DNA of 64,000 bases, taken from assembly GCA_900457075.1 (NCBI GenBank), contig UGYN01000002.1:1674001-1738000 (forward strand), written 5' to 3'. The notes beneath the pieces are model-generated. The model saw nothing but the letters and a program-made list of their open reading frames with translations. It was not told where the DNA came from and did no database searches. Made by a program: the position numbers and the translations under genes. Origin of the DNA: Serratia quinivorans. GTDB taxonomy: Bacteria > Pseudomonadota > Gammaproteobacteria > Enterobacterales > Enterobacteriaceae. Below, in pieces: positions 1 to 7,926 of this stretch (position 1 is its first letter; each line of letters begins with the position of its first letter).

Positions 1-1327
1 CCTGCAGCCAGATTTTTTGCGCCGGGGTGATGGTGTATTGGTTGCGCCCCTGCACGGTTTTGCCATTGGCGTCCTTCACCTGATCGCTGCCGCCCGGTTT
101 ACCAGAGAGTTGCTCCGGGTTACCGTCGTCCTTGATGCCGATAAACGGCTGGGTCTGCGACTGGCGCGCACGTTCATACCAGTAGCCAATATCCAGGCTG
201 TGCTGATCATTGATGTCCCACTTCAACTTGGTGGTAATGCCCGGCCGCCAGGTTTGCGTCCAGGAAGGGCGGTAATAGGTGTTGGACTGCAAATTGCTCA
301 GATCGTACTGACCGGCCTTATCCGAAGTATTGGACAACACCGAAGCGGTCTGGCCGGTGAAGCTGCCGCCATTACCCCAGTAGTAATAGGGTTGCAGAGT
401 CAACGCCAGGTTGTCGCGCAGTTGCAGCTTCTGGGTGAACGACAACGTGAAGGTGTCAAACGGGTTGCGGTTGAGTTTGTAGTACTTGTTCAACTGGCCC
501 TTGCTGTTGTACTCCGGCGTGGTGGCGTAGTCGGTATAACGGCCGTCATTTTCAAACTGCGCCTTGCTCAGGGTGTTGTAGTTGACGTTATTCTGCTGGT
601 TGTACTTCATGATCAGGTTGCTGCTGTTGCCGTTGCCGTCCTCATACAACGAGTTCATTTCGAACTTGTTGGAGTACTCGCGCCCTTCTCCGCGCCACTT
701 TTTCGCCTCGGTGTGCGAGTAAGAGATCCAGTTGCTGAAGCCGTTGTACTCACCGGTCTCCAGACGGGCGAAGGTTTTGCTCAGGTTGTTGCTGCCCAGC
801 GTCTGTTTGACGAAGCCACCGAAATCTTTCGCCGGACGGCGCGTCACCATACCAATGTTGCCGCCGCTGGAACCGATATGCGGGCCATCCACCTCAGACG
901 AACCCTGGGTGACGAACACCTCCTCCAGGTTTTCCGAGTCGCCCAGCAGGTTTGGGTAAACCGCGTAGTTGCCGGAATCGTTAATCGGAATGCCGTCCAT
1001 CGACAGGCCGATTTGATCGGAGTTCATACCGCGCATGGTGTAATCGACGCCGCTCAGGCCGCTGGCGTCGTTGCTGTTGACGTTCAGGCCTGGGGTATAT
1101 TTCAGTTTGTCGATGGCGTTGGCCGCCGCCGGCATTTTATCCATCGCCTCTTTGGTGACGGTCGATCGCCCCTTGGCGCTATCGTCCTGCACCATCATGC
1201 CGCCGCCCAGCGACTGCCCTTTTACGCTGATGGTACCGACGTCGGTCGAGTCCGCCGCCAGCGCCGCCCCCGGCAATATCGCCGACATCACCGCCAGATA
1301 AAGCCCAGATCGATTGAAAGATTTCAT
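1..1327 (-). CDS. TonB-dependent outer-membrane receptor (5' part, cut by window edge)
   Basis: The reverse strand is open from an ATG at 1327 to the window edge, about 442 residues. It begins with a signal peptide (MKSFNRSGLYLAVMSA... ending ALA) followed at once by a TonB-box-like stretch (TDVGTISVKG). A plug domain then follows: VDYTMRGMNSDQIGLSMDG, the conserved plug end GSSGGNIGMVTRRP, and after that alternating beta-strand sequence of the barrel. Family knowledge: such receptors import siderophores, haem, cobalamin or other scarce ligands using TonB-ExbBD energy. The tonB-like gene starts 39 nt upstream, which suggests a dedicated energiser. The substrate cannot be told from what is visible. 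The remaining barrel lies outside the window. Confidence 0.9.
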   Translation of the reverse strand, partial: MKSFNRSGLYLAVMSAILPGAALAADSTDVGTISVKGQSLGGGMMVQDDSAKGRSTVTKEAMDKMPAAANAIDKLKYTPGLNVNSNDASGLSGVDYTMRGMNSDQIGLSMDGIPINDSGNYAVYPNLLGDSENLEEVFVTQGSSEVDGPHIGSSGGNIGMVTRRPAKDFGGFVKQTLGSNNLSKTFARLETGEYNGFSNWISYSHTEAKKWRGEGREYSNKFEMNSLYEDGNGNSSNLIMKYNQQNNVNYNTLSKAQFENDGRYTDYATTPEYNSKGQLNKYYKLNRNPFDTFTLSFTQKLQLRDNLALTLQPYYYWGNGGSFTGQTASVLSNTSDKAGQYDLSNLQSNTYYRPSWTQTWRPGITTKLKWDINDQHSLDIGYWYERARQSQTQPFIGIKDDGNPEQLSGKPGGSDQVKDANGKTVQGRNQYTITPAQKIWLQ

Positions 1328-1366
1328 TGTTCCCTTCCCATAAAAATCAAACTGTTATGCCAGACG

Positions 1367-2113
1367 TCAAGGCGCCTGATAATTGAACGTGGCTGAAAAT
1401 CGTTTTGTTGTTTGCCCGTTGAAAGCCTCGCTTGGGAACGGCTTCACCTGGCTGATGCTTTGCAGACTGCTTAGCGCCGCACGGTTGAGCAGCATGCTGG
1501 CCGCTTTATTGGCGATGCCGGACGAGAGCACCCGACCGCTGCGATCGACCTCCAGCCAGACCTCGACGTTGCCCTGCGGCCGCTCAAGTGACGCCTGCCG
1601 CCCGCTTGGATAGCGCTTGCGCTGCTCCAGCTCATGACGCAGCACCTGCAGATAACCGTTTTCGATTGCCTGCGCATTCACTTTCGGCGCCGCCGGGGCG
1701 ACCGGGGCAGGTTGTGCCACCGGTTTGCTGACCAGTGCCTTCGGCGCTGCTGGGGCCGCAACAGGTTTAGCCTTCTCCACCGGCCTGGCTTTTTCTTTTA
1801 CTGGCTTGGGCTTGGGTTTCGGCTGTGGTTTGGGCACCGGTTTGGCTTCGATAATCGGCTCCGGTGCCGGCACAACCGGTTCGGGGATCGCTTCCGGCTC
1901 TGGCGGCGGGGGTTCGGGTTGCGGCTCCGGTGGTGTTTCCGCTTGAGGTTCTGGTGCAGGTTCAGGCTCGACCAACGCCAATTCCATGGCGGTTTCGTCA
2001 TAGCGCGGCTGAATTTTCAGCGCCGCCTGCTGGCTGGCAAACAGTACGCAGCCGACGACGATCAGCGCCGGTAACCAGCTGAAAAGGTGACGTGAACGAT
2101 AGAGCAGATACAT
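1367..2113 (-). CDS. TonB-like energy transducer
   Basis: A 248-residue protein with one N-terminal membrane anchor (about residues 12-30). A long Pro/Glu then Pro/Lys-rich spacer (about 45-125) follows, built to span the periplasm. The C-terminal TonB domain (about 150-248) has the family's YP followed by a GxVxVxxxVDxxGRV pattern (NVEVWLEVDRSGRV). It carries proton-motive energy from an ExbBD complex to outer-membrane receptors. Its ATG follows the exbD stop after one base (TGACATG), and a receptor gene follows, so the three probably form one transcript. It is probably not the housekeeping tonB but a receptor-dedicated paralogue. Confidence 0.85.
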   Translation of the reverse strand: MYLLYRSRHLFSWLPALIVVGCVLFASQQAALKIQPRYDETAMELALVEPEPAPEPQAETPPEPQPEPPPPEPEAIPEPVVPAPEPIIEAKPVPKPQPKPKPKPVKEKARPVEKAKPVAAPAAPKALVSKPVAQPAPVAPAAPKVNAQAIENGYLQVLRHELEQRKRYPSGRQASLERPQGNVEVWLEVDRSGRVLSSGIANKAASMLLNRAALSSLQSISQVKPFPSEAFNGQTTKRFSATFNYQAP

Positions 2114-2114
2114 G

Positions 2115-2522
2115 TCACAGCTTCCGTGTGGCGATAGAGACAGAGTAAAAACCGCCCTGACGCAGGTTATCCATCACCGCCACCAGCCGCTCTACCGCGA
2201 CGCCCTTATCGCTGTTGACGATAATGGTGGTGGTCTGGTTTTCCTGTTGCTGTTGCTTTAGCGTGCTTACCAGCGCACTCAGCGCCAACGGCTGGCCGTC
2301 GAGCTGCAGTTGATCTTCGGCACCCAGCGTAATGATCGCCTTCTTCTGCGGTTTCAACTGCTGCGCACTGCCGGCGGACGGCAACTGAGTTTTCAGCCCG
2401 AGGGCCGGGATCACGTTCAGGCTAATCAACACAAAAAACACCAGCAAAAACATCATCACGTCGATCATCGGGATCAGTTCGATGTGCGCTTTGTTCTTCT
2501 TCGGCTCGTTCCAGTTACGCAT
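2115..2522 (-). CDS. exbD: ExbD/TolR-family biopolymer transport protein
   Basis: About 135 residues. A short cytoplasmic N terminus is followed by a single membrane helix with the family's essential Asp (IPMIDVMMFLLVFFVLISL), then a periplasmic domain ending in a dimerisation-type fold. I place the start at 2522 (MRNWNEPKK) rather than ten codons upstream, because GGGAGGGAG lies just ahead of it. ExbD works with ExbB as the proton-driven motor for TonB. No exbB is present beside it, which is unusual; upstream is a 296-bp non-coding stretch and then an Rpn-type nuclease gene. It must borrow an ExbB encoded elsewhere or be a relic. Confidence 0.85.
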   Translation of the reverse strand: MRNWNEPKKNKAHIELIPMIDVMMFLLVFFVLISLNVIPALGLKTQLPSAGSAQQLKPQKKAIITLGAEDQLQLDGQPLALSALVSTLKQQQQENQTTTIIVNSDKGVAVERLVAVMDNLRQGGFYSVSIATRKL

Positions 2523-2818
2523 GGCACTCCCTCCCAAAAGCAAAGCAGCCAATATAGAGAGCCTATGTTTACCTTTTGTTACGCTTGTGTGATCTTATTC
2601 TCACAGTGAACACATTTTGAGAGAATATTCCCAGCGAGTAACTGGTCAGAGGGGTTATATAACTGGTTAATTGGATATGATTTTTAATGGAATAATGACG
2701 AGGGAGAACTTATAGCGATTAATGCATAGGAAGGGAGTTTGTGATTATCCTGACACTTTATAGCAAGATCTTCAGACCGTGCTTTTGCATCAGGATTTAG
2801 GAGGAGGGGTTCACACAA

Positions 2819-3799
2819 TTAATGGCGGATTTGCGCCAAATCTTCAGCCGTCAAACCGGTCATTTTCATTACCGAGTCGTGGTCGATGCCGTTCGCCAGC
2901 ATGGCGCGGGCAACGGTAAGCTTTCCTTCAAGCACGCCTTCTTGACGCCCTTTCTCGATACCGCGCTGTTCACCAAGCGGGATGCCCTTCTCGATGCCCA
3001 TTTCGATACCCTGTTCGATACCCTTCTCGATGCCCTTCTGCTCAAGCTGTTGTGCAATAGTCATTAGTTCATCCTCATGTTGCGGTACCCGCAGTGCCAA
3101 TTCGCGTACAAAGGCTTCAGCATCGGACGCTTCTCCGGCCAGAAGAATATAGTGTACCAGCGAAATCACCTGTGGCGAAGACAGATAGCCACTCAGCAGG
3201 ATAGTGGCCAGTTTGTCAGTCAGCTCTGCCAGGTCCCGCTGCCGAATATGTTTCTGCAGCAAGGTCAGTGCGGCCATGCTGCGATGGCCCATGATCTCGT
3301 TATCAGGGATAACCGTCACATCGACCAGCGGAAATTCGGCCGTATAGAGTTTTCCCGCCAGTTCCGGATCGTAAAACTCCCGCAGCCAGTTGGTGGAATA
3401 AGGATAAGGAGTGCGTTTGCCGGTATAAAACAGGACAGGTATCACCAACGGCAGTTTTTTGTGACCGGCGTCCAAATGTCTCTGCATGGCCGCTATTGCA
3501 TACCTGATTAGCCTGAAAGCCATGTGTTTATCGGGTGTAGACTGATGCTCAATAAGTACGTGGATATAACCATCATCCCCGGCAGTGGTTTTCAGACTGT
3601 AGAGCACATCGCTGAAATACTGGCGAAGGTCATCTTCAACGAAAGAACCGGATTCCAGTTTCAACGTACTGAGGTCGCAGATGGCACGCAGTTCTGGCGG
3701 AAGATGGAGCTCCATAAAATCGCGAGCAATTTCCGGCTGCGTCAAAAACTGACGAAATGCCGCATCGTGTGGCGTTGGCGTTTTGTTTTTCTTTTTCAT
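2819..3799 (-). CDS. Rpn-family recombination-promoting nuclease / putative transposase
   Basis: 326 residues. The N-terminal part (PHDAAFRQFL..., FSDVLYSLKT, HVLIEHQSTPDKHMAFRLIRY) matches the PDDEXK-type nuclease core of the Rpn (YhgA-like) family, with the D...ExQ active-site pattern visible. E. coli RpnA stimulates RecA-independent recombination and cleaves DNA. The C-terminal part contains a low-complexity run of GIEKGIEQGIEMGIEKGI repeats (about residues 255-285), a common, length-variable feature of this family. It is a lone gene with no neighbour suggesting an operon. Family members are often mobile and multi-copy. Confidence 0.85.
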   Translation of the reverse strand: MKKKNKTPTPHDAAFRQFLTQPEIARDFMELHLPPELRAICDLSTLKLESGSFVEDDLRQYFSDVLYSLKTTAGDDGYIHVLIEHQSTPDKHMAFRLIRYAIAAMQRHLDAGHKKLPLVIPVLFYTGKRTPYPYSTNWLREFYDPELAGKLYTAEFPLVDVTVIPDNEIMGHRSMAALTLLQKHIRQRDLAELTDKLATILLSGYLSSPQVISLVHYILLAGEASDAEAFVRELALRVPQHEDELMTIAQQLEQKGIEKGIEQGIEMGIEKGIPLGEQRGIEKGRQEGVLEGKLTVARAMLANGIDHDSVMKMTGLTAEDLAQIRH

Positions 3800-4169
3800 T
3801 CCCTGATAGCCTTTGCGTATTATTTAATTCCACACTATCACAAGCAACTACCTGGTTATATTAGCGATCATGGTAAGGTGAACGCGCAATACAGAGGAAA
3901 TACGCCATAACACCATGAATTAAAATGAAAATAATAAATTAAACTTAAAACAAAATTCTGAAAAAAATATATCAACCTGAACTAATTCAGAGTGTTTATA
4001 TTATTTACAAACAGGTTAATCATGTCCATCCAGCATTGATTTATATATATCTCACAACGGTAAAACACCTTTAAAATATAACTACGGAATATTTAAATTA
4101 TAACTATTCTATCCACAGGACGATAATTCACTTTTTTGAGAGATAAATATTTTTATTTAAAATAACCAC
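3800..4169. other. AT-rich intergenic stretch, no gene seen
   Basis: About 370 bp of strongly AT-rich sequence between the Rpn-type gene and the ldtB terminator. I see no credible open reading frame, RNA gene or repeat in it. Its base composition differs sharply from the flanking GC-rich genes, which fits mobile Rpn-family loci. Confidence 0.5.
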
Positions 4170-4171
4170 CA

Positions 4172-4200
4172 TAAAAAAAGACGCCCGCAGGCGTCTTGTT
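4172..4200 (-). terminator. Intrinsic terminator of ldtB
   Basis: A GACGCC/GGCGTC stem with a four-base loop, followed on the reverse strand by a run of seven T. It lies 17 nt after the ldtB stop codon. Confidence 0.85.
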
Positions 4201-4216
4201 TGCAGCACTGATTTAA

Positions 4217-5140
4217 TCAGTTCACTTTAACCGGCATACCGGAACGGGCTTTCATTGCCGCGTCCACTTCGCTCTGGTTAACGGCTGGGTCCATCATCAC
4301 TTTGCCTACTGGCGCAGAGATGGTCAACGGCACCGGGTCTTTCGACTTCAGCTGCTCTTCGTTAGCGGAAAGCGGGTTGTGCACTTCCAGGTAACGGGAA
4401 CCGTCCGGCTCTACGCTGACTTTGATCGGCTCGTTGATAAATTGCACACGAGTCCCGACCGGCACGTTGTCGAACAGGAACTTGATGTCGTCAGCACGCA
4501 GACGCACGCAACCGTGGCTCACGCGCAGACCGATACCGAAGTTGGCGTTGGTACCGTGGATCGCATACAGACGACCAACGTACAACGCATACAGCCCCAT
4601 CGGGTTGTCAGGACCGGCCGGGAATACCGCTGGCAGGATCTCGCCGTCAGCGGCGTATTCTGCGCGCATCTTGGCGGTTGGCGTCCAGGTTGGGCCGTCT
4701 TTCTTGCGCTGTACCGTAGTGGTCCAGTTCAGAGGGGTATCTTTACCCAACTGGCCGATACCGATTGGCAGCACGATTACCGTGTTGGTGCCTTTCGGGT
4801 AGTAGTACAGACGCATCTCGGCGCTGTTGATGATGATGCCTTCACGCGGAGCGTCAGGCAGGATCAGCTGCTGAGGGATGGTCAGGGTGCTGCCGGCCTT
4901 CGGCAGGAACGGATCCACACCCGGGTTGGCTTCCAGCATATTGCTCAGGCCCATCTGGTATTGAGCGGCAAAGCTCTCCAGCGGCAGCTTGCTGTCTTCC
5001 GGTACGGTGATTTGGATGTTCTCACCCACCAGACGGCTGTCTTTGGCTGGTAATGGATAGACAACGGCGAAGGCAGCTTGGCTGAATACCACCAGTGCCG
5101 TAAACAGGGTTAGTAACGCGCGAATGCTCATTTTCATCTT
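4217..5140 (-). CDS. ldtB: L,D-transpeptidase LdtB/YbiS (Braun lipoprotein anchoring)
   Basis: About 307 residues, aligning essentially end to end with E. coli YbiS (306 aa). A signal peptide (ending AFA) is followed by a LysM-like segment ([21 protein letters not shown]). The YkuD catalytic domain carries [20 protein letters not shown], whose Cys is the nucleophile. It acts in the periplasm, linking Lpp to meso-diaminopimelate of peptidoglycan or making 3-3 crosslinks. I take the start at MKMSIRALL (5140); 5134 and 5158 are possible alternatives. It is monocistronic, with its own promoter and terminator. Confidence 0.95.
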   Translation of the reverse strand, partial: KMKMSIRALLTLFTALVVFSQAAFAVVYPLPAKDSRLVGENIQITVPEDSKLPLESFAAQYQMGLSNMLEANPGVDPFLPKAGSTLTIPQQLILPDAPREGIIINSAEMRLYYYPKGTNTVIVLPIGIGQLGKDTPLNWTTTVQRKKDGPTWTPTAKMRAEYAADGEILPAVFPAGPDNPMGLYALYVGRLYAIHGTNANFGIGLRVSHGCVRLRADDIKFLFDNVPVGTRVQFINEPIKVSVEPDGSRYLEVHNPLSANEEQLKSKDPVPLTISAPVGKVMMDPAVNQSEVDAAMKARSGMPVKVN

Positions 5141-5200
5141 CGTGTAGGTTATGGCCACTGGCAGTTATAGGTTATTTCGGCCATGAAAGACCGGATGCGC

Positions 5201-5231
5201 ATTATATGTGCACATCGACCTAAGTGTGAAA
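5201..5231 (-). promoter_or_regulatory. Probable sigma-70 promoter of ldtB
   Basis: On the reverse strand a perfect TATAAT (5201-5206) is preceded about 18 nt upstream by a TTCACA/TTTCAC -35-like element. It sits about 60 nt upstream of the ldtB start. Assignment is from sequence only. Confidence 0.5.
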
Positions 5232-5303
5232 CATTACCGGTGCAATATCGAACTTTTTTGTAACCTGGTGCGGCACGAAGAGGAGTCACTGTGAAAATCG
5301 CCG

Positions 5304-6182
5304 CTAAAGCGCGGCGATTGGCGCTGACATCAGGCGGATAGGGATCAGATATTCGCAGCGGATCGCCGTACCGCCGGCGCTGCAAACGCCACCCAACGCG
5401 GGATAAAAACGCTCGATATCCTTACCCGGCCGCCGTATTGCTTTCATCATGGGTATCGCGGTGTCATACAGGCGGGCGATAAAGTTTTGTAACTCTTCAA
5501 CCTGCCCCTGATAGGTAAAGCTGGCGTAGTCGCCCTGCTCGATCAGTACCCGTTCGCCTTCTGCCCGCTCGTCCGCCAACGCCAGGGTATAAGCCATCCG
5601 TTGCCTACCGCGTAGCCTGCTGTCGGCCTCCAGACTGGTAAGGCCATAGACCACCGCCAAGGTTTCGGCTTCCTTCGGCATCATCTGCCGCCAGGCATGC
5701 TGACGCAGCTCGTTTTTCGAATGCAGCAGCTGTCCCAACGTACAACTGCGGTGCTGGGTGTGGCCAATCAATTGCATTGCCGGCAGCGTAATGATCTCCG
5801 CCTGTGGTAATGGCGCATCCATCGGCCGCAGCGGAGGCTGCATCCCCTGCCCTGACCAGTCGGTACTGCGGCGATAACCGGCCGGCGGCATACCAAACTG
5901 CTTTTTGAAACAGCGGGTGAAAGTCTGCTGGGAATCAAACTGATACTTGTCGGCGATAAAGGCCACGCCGTGATTGGTGAGCCGCAGTTCGCGTGCGGCG
6001 GCCGTCAGCCGCCTGCGCCGGGCGTAAGTTCCCAGGATTTCGCCGGTTAACTCTTTGAATAACCGCTGCAGGTGCCATTTGGAATAGCCTGATTTGGCCG
6101 CAATATCGTCGAGCGTCAGCGGCTGGTCGAGGTTTTGCTCGATCCAGGCCAGCAGTGCCGTAATGACCTGTTGTTGATACAT
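5304..6182 (-). CDS. Rob-like AraC-family regulator with GyrI-like effector domain
   Basis: 292 residues. The N-terminal AraC double helix-turn-helix (residues 1-105) has the MarA/SoxS/Rob signature, such as LDDIAAKSGYSKWHLQRLFKELTG and FDSQQTFTRCFKKQFGMPPAGYRR. A GyrI-like ligand-binding domain (about 120-290) ends in an EYLIPIR motif resembling Rob. E. coli Rob (289 aa) controls multidrug efflux and solvent/antibiotic tolerance through the mar/sox/rob regulon. The sequence is clearly of the Rob type but diverged, and it is not in a rob-like neighbourhood, so it may be a paralogue with a different inducer. It is divergent from the next AraC gene. Confidence 0.8.
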   Translation of the reverse strand: MYQQQVITALLAWIEQNLDQPLTLDDIAAKSGYSKWHLQRLFKELTGEILGTYARRRRLTAAARELRLTNHGVAFIADKYQFDSQQTFTRCFKKQFGMPPAGYRRSTDWSGQGMQPPLRPMDAPLPQAEIITLPAMQLIGHTQHRSCTLGQLLHSKNELRQHAWRQMMPKEAETLAVVYGLTSLEADSRLRGRQRMAYTLALADERAEGERVLIEQGDYASFTYQGQVEELQNFIARLYDTAIPMMKAIRRPGKDIERFYPALGGVCSAGGTAIRCEYLIPIRLMSAPIAAL

Positions 6183-6290
6183 AGCGCCACCTTATCTCCT
6201 GAGAGTGCCAAAACCAGCGCTCACTGTATCGGTCGCGGTGCTAGACCACATTGCACAATCAGGACATAATGTTTTTCAATTCCGCCAAAT

Positions 6291-6305
6291 TGAGAATTAT
6301 TCTCA
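6291..6305. promoter_or_regulatory. Perfect 7-1-7 palindrome resembling a Fur box
   Basis: TGAGAAT-T-ATTCTCA is a perfect dyad with the 7-1-7 geometry of the Fur consensus TGATAAT-n-ATTATCA, differing only by the symmetric T-to-G change. It ends on the A of the ATG chosen for the following AraC gene. It could be an iron-dependent operator or an autoregulatory site. If translation starts at the upstream ATG (6269), it would lie inside the coding region. Confidence 0.5.
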
Positions 6306-7123
6306 TGACCTTTATCACCGAGCCGCGTTTCGATATCGATCAGGTACCGCGTGCCATTTTTGCCGTGCAAGGTTCCACCATTGATAAAGATTGGGAGATC
6401 ACCCATCACCGGCACCGCAAAGCACAGCTGATTTATACGGTGCGCGGCATGATCCGCTGCGAGGTGGAAAACGGTCTGTGGCTGGTGCCGCCACAGTGTG
6501 CGTTATGGATGCCCAGCAATGTGCTGCATAACGCCCAGGGGGCCAGTGCCAGCGAATGCTACTGCCTGTTTGTCGATCAGGATGCTATCGCCGGGTTGCC
6601 GACCCACTGCTGTACGCTGGCGGTGTCCCCGCTGCTGCGTGAACTGCTGTTCCAGGCCAGCACTTTCGAACAGCTGTACGACCAACAAGGCCCGGAAGGA
6701 CGATTGGCCGGCGTATTGTTGGATCAGTTGGTCAAGGCGCCGGTTGAGAATCTGCACCTGCCGGTCTCCAATGACGCGCGCATTCGCCAGTTAACGGAGC
6801 GGCTGCTGGCCAACCCGGCGGACAAGGCAACACTTGGCCAATGGGCGCAGCGTATCGGCATGAGCGAACGCTCGCTCAACCGCACTCTGCAACAACAAAT
6901 GGGCATGAGCTTTGGCCACTGGCGGCGACAATTGCACGTGGTGCTGGCGCTGCAACGGCTGACCCAGGGTGACAGCGTGCAACGGGTGGCGCTGGATCTG
7001 GGCTACGAAAGCGCCAGCGGTTTTGTCACCATGTTCAGAAAAGCGGTGGGTAAACCGCCGGCGCGCTATCTGGCAGAGAAAAATGCGGCGGACCGGGCGC
7101 AAGGGGCCGGGATCGTCATGTAG
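6305..7123 (+). CDS. AraC-family regulator with cupin-type sensor domain
   Basis: 273 residues from MTFITEPRF. A cupin-like N-terminal domain (HHRHRKAQLIYTVRGMIRCEVENGLWLVPPQCALWMPSNVLHNAQ) precedes a C-terminal AraC helix-turn-helix (TLGQWAQRIGMSERSLNRTLQQQMGMSFGHWRRQ..., VALDLGYESASGFVTMFRKAVGKPPARYL). Length and architecture match NimR-type regulators, which control an adjacent exporter; here no transporter is adjacent. An alternative start at 6269 has an AGGA four bases upstream; I prefer 6305 because family members begin near there. It converges on the bdh end of the ketone-body operon. The target is unknown. Confidence 0.75.
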   Translation: MTFITEPRFDIDQVPRAIFAVQGSTIDKDWEITHHRHRKAQLIYTVRGMIRCEVENGLWLVPPQCALWMPSNVLHNAQGASASECYCLFVDQDAIAGLPTHCCTLAVSPLLRELLFQASTFEQLYDQQGPEGRLAGVLLDQLVKAPVENLHLPVSNDARIRQLTERLLANPADKATLGQWAQRIGMSERSLNRTLQQQMGMSFGHWRRQLHVVLALQRLTQGDSVQRVALDLGYESASGFVTMFRKAVGKPPARYLAEKNAADRAQGAGIVM

Positions 7124-7143
7124 TACCGAAACCGGCCACAAAG

Positions 7144-7914
7144 TTACTGCGCCAACCAGCCGCCATCCATATTCCAGGCGGCACCGCGCACCTGCACTGC
7201 GGCGTCGCTGCACAGAAACAGCGCCAGTTCCCCCAACTGCTCCGGCGTCACAAACTCCAGCGAGGGCTGTTTCTCCGCCAGCAGGTCATTGCGCGCCTGC
7301 TGTGGATCGGTGCCGGCGGCAATCCGTTGGTCAATTTGCTGCTGCACCAACGGCGTCAGCACCCAACCGGGACAGATGGCGTTGCAGGTGATGGCGCTAC
7401 GTGCGGTTTCCAGCGCGATGGTTTTGGTCAGCCCCACCACGCCGTGTTTGGCCGCTACATAGGCCGCCTTGTCTTTGGATGCCACCAACCCATGCACCGA
7501 GGCAACGTTGATAATCCGTCCCCAACCGCGCTCTCGCATACCCGGCAGTGCCAGGCGGCTGGTGTGGAACACCGACGACAGATTAATCGCGATAATCGCG
7601 TTCCATTTATCGGCCGGAAATGACTCCAGGGGTGAAACATGCTGAATACCGGCGTTATTGACCAGAATGTCGGTGCCACCAAACTCCAGCTCGACATAGC
7701 GCATCAGGTCGGCGATCTGTTGCGGATCGCTGAGATCCGCGCCGTGGTAGCCGGGCGCGGCGCCCAAACCTGCGATATGTGCCTTCGCCTGCTCCACCTC
7801 GCCAAAACCGTTGAGGATCACCTGGGCGCCCGCGGCCGCCAGGCTGGCGGCCAGCCCGAGGCCGATACCGCTGGTCGAACCGGTCACCAGTGCCGTTTTG
7901 CCTTGTAAATTCAT
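7144..7914 (-). CDS. 3-hydroxybutyrate dehydrogenase (SDR family)
   Basis: 256 residues, full length for a classical short-chain dehydrogenase. It has TGSTSGIG near residue 11 (NAD binding), NNAG, and the catalytic Ser/Tyr/Lys in NVASVHGLVASKDKAAYVAAKHG. The length, the end (MDGGWLAQ) and the operon with a CoA transferase and thiolase point to D-3-hydroxybutyrate oxidation to acetoacetate with NAD. It is the last gene of a six-gene operon, 12 nt after the permease gene, and follows the logic import, oxidise, activate, cleave. Confidence 0.88.
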   Translation of the reverse strand: MNLQGKTALVTGSTSGIGLGLAASLAAAGAQVILNGFGEVEQAKAHIAGLGAAPGYHGADLSDPQQIADLMRYVELEFGGTDILVNNAGIQHVSPLESFPADKWNAIIAINLSSVFHTSRLALPGMRERGWGRIINVASVHGLVASKDKAAYVAAKHGVVGLTKTIALETARSAITCNAICPGWVLTPLVQQQIDQRIAAGTDPQQARNDLLAEKQPSLEFVTPEQLGELALFLCSDAAVQVRGAAWNMDGGWLAQ

Positions 7915-7926
7915 GTTGTTGCTCCT

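Noticed and set aside
17..1396. 459-codon plus-strand frame opposite the receptor gene
   Set aside because: Shadow of the TonB-dependent receptor on the other strand, with no recognisable domain or ribosome site.
2584..2612. CRP site (TGTGA...TCACA) upstream of exbD
   Set aside because: The half-sites are separated by eight bases rather than six, so it does not fit the CRP geometry.
5304..6182. Calling the Rob-like gene rob
   Set aside because: Similarity is clear but incomplete and the gene context differs; a paralogue is as likely.
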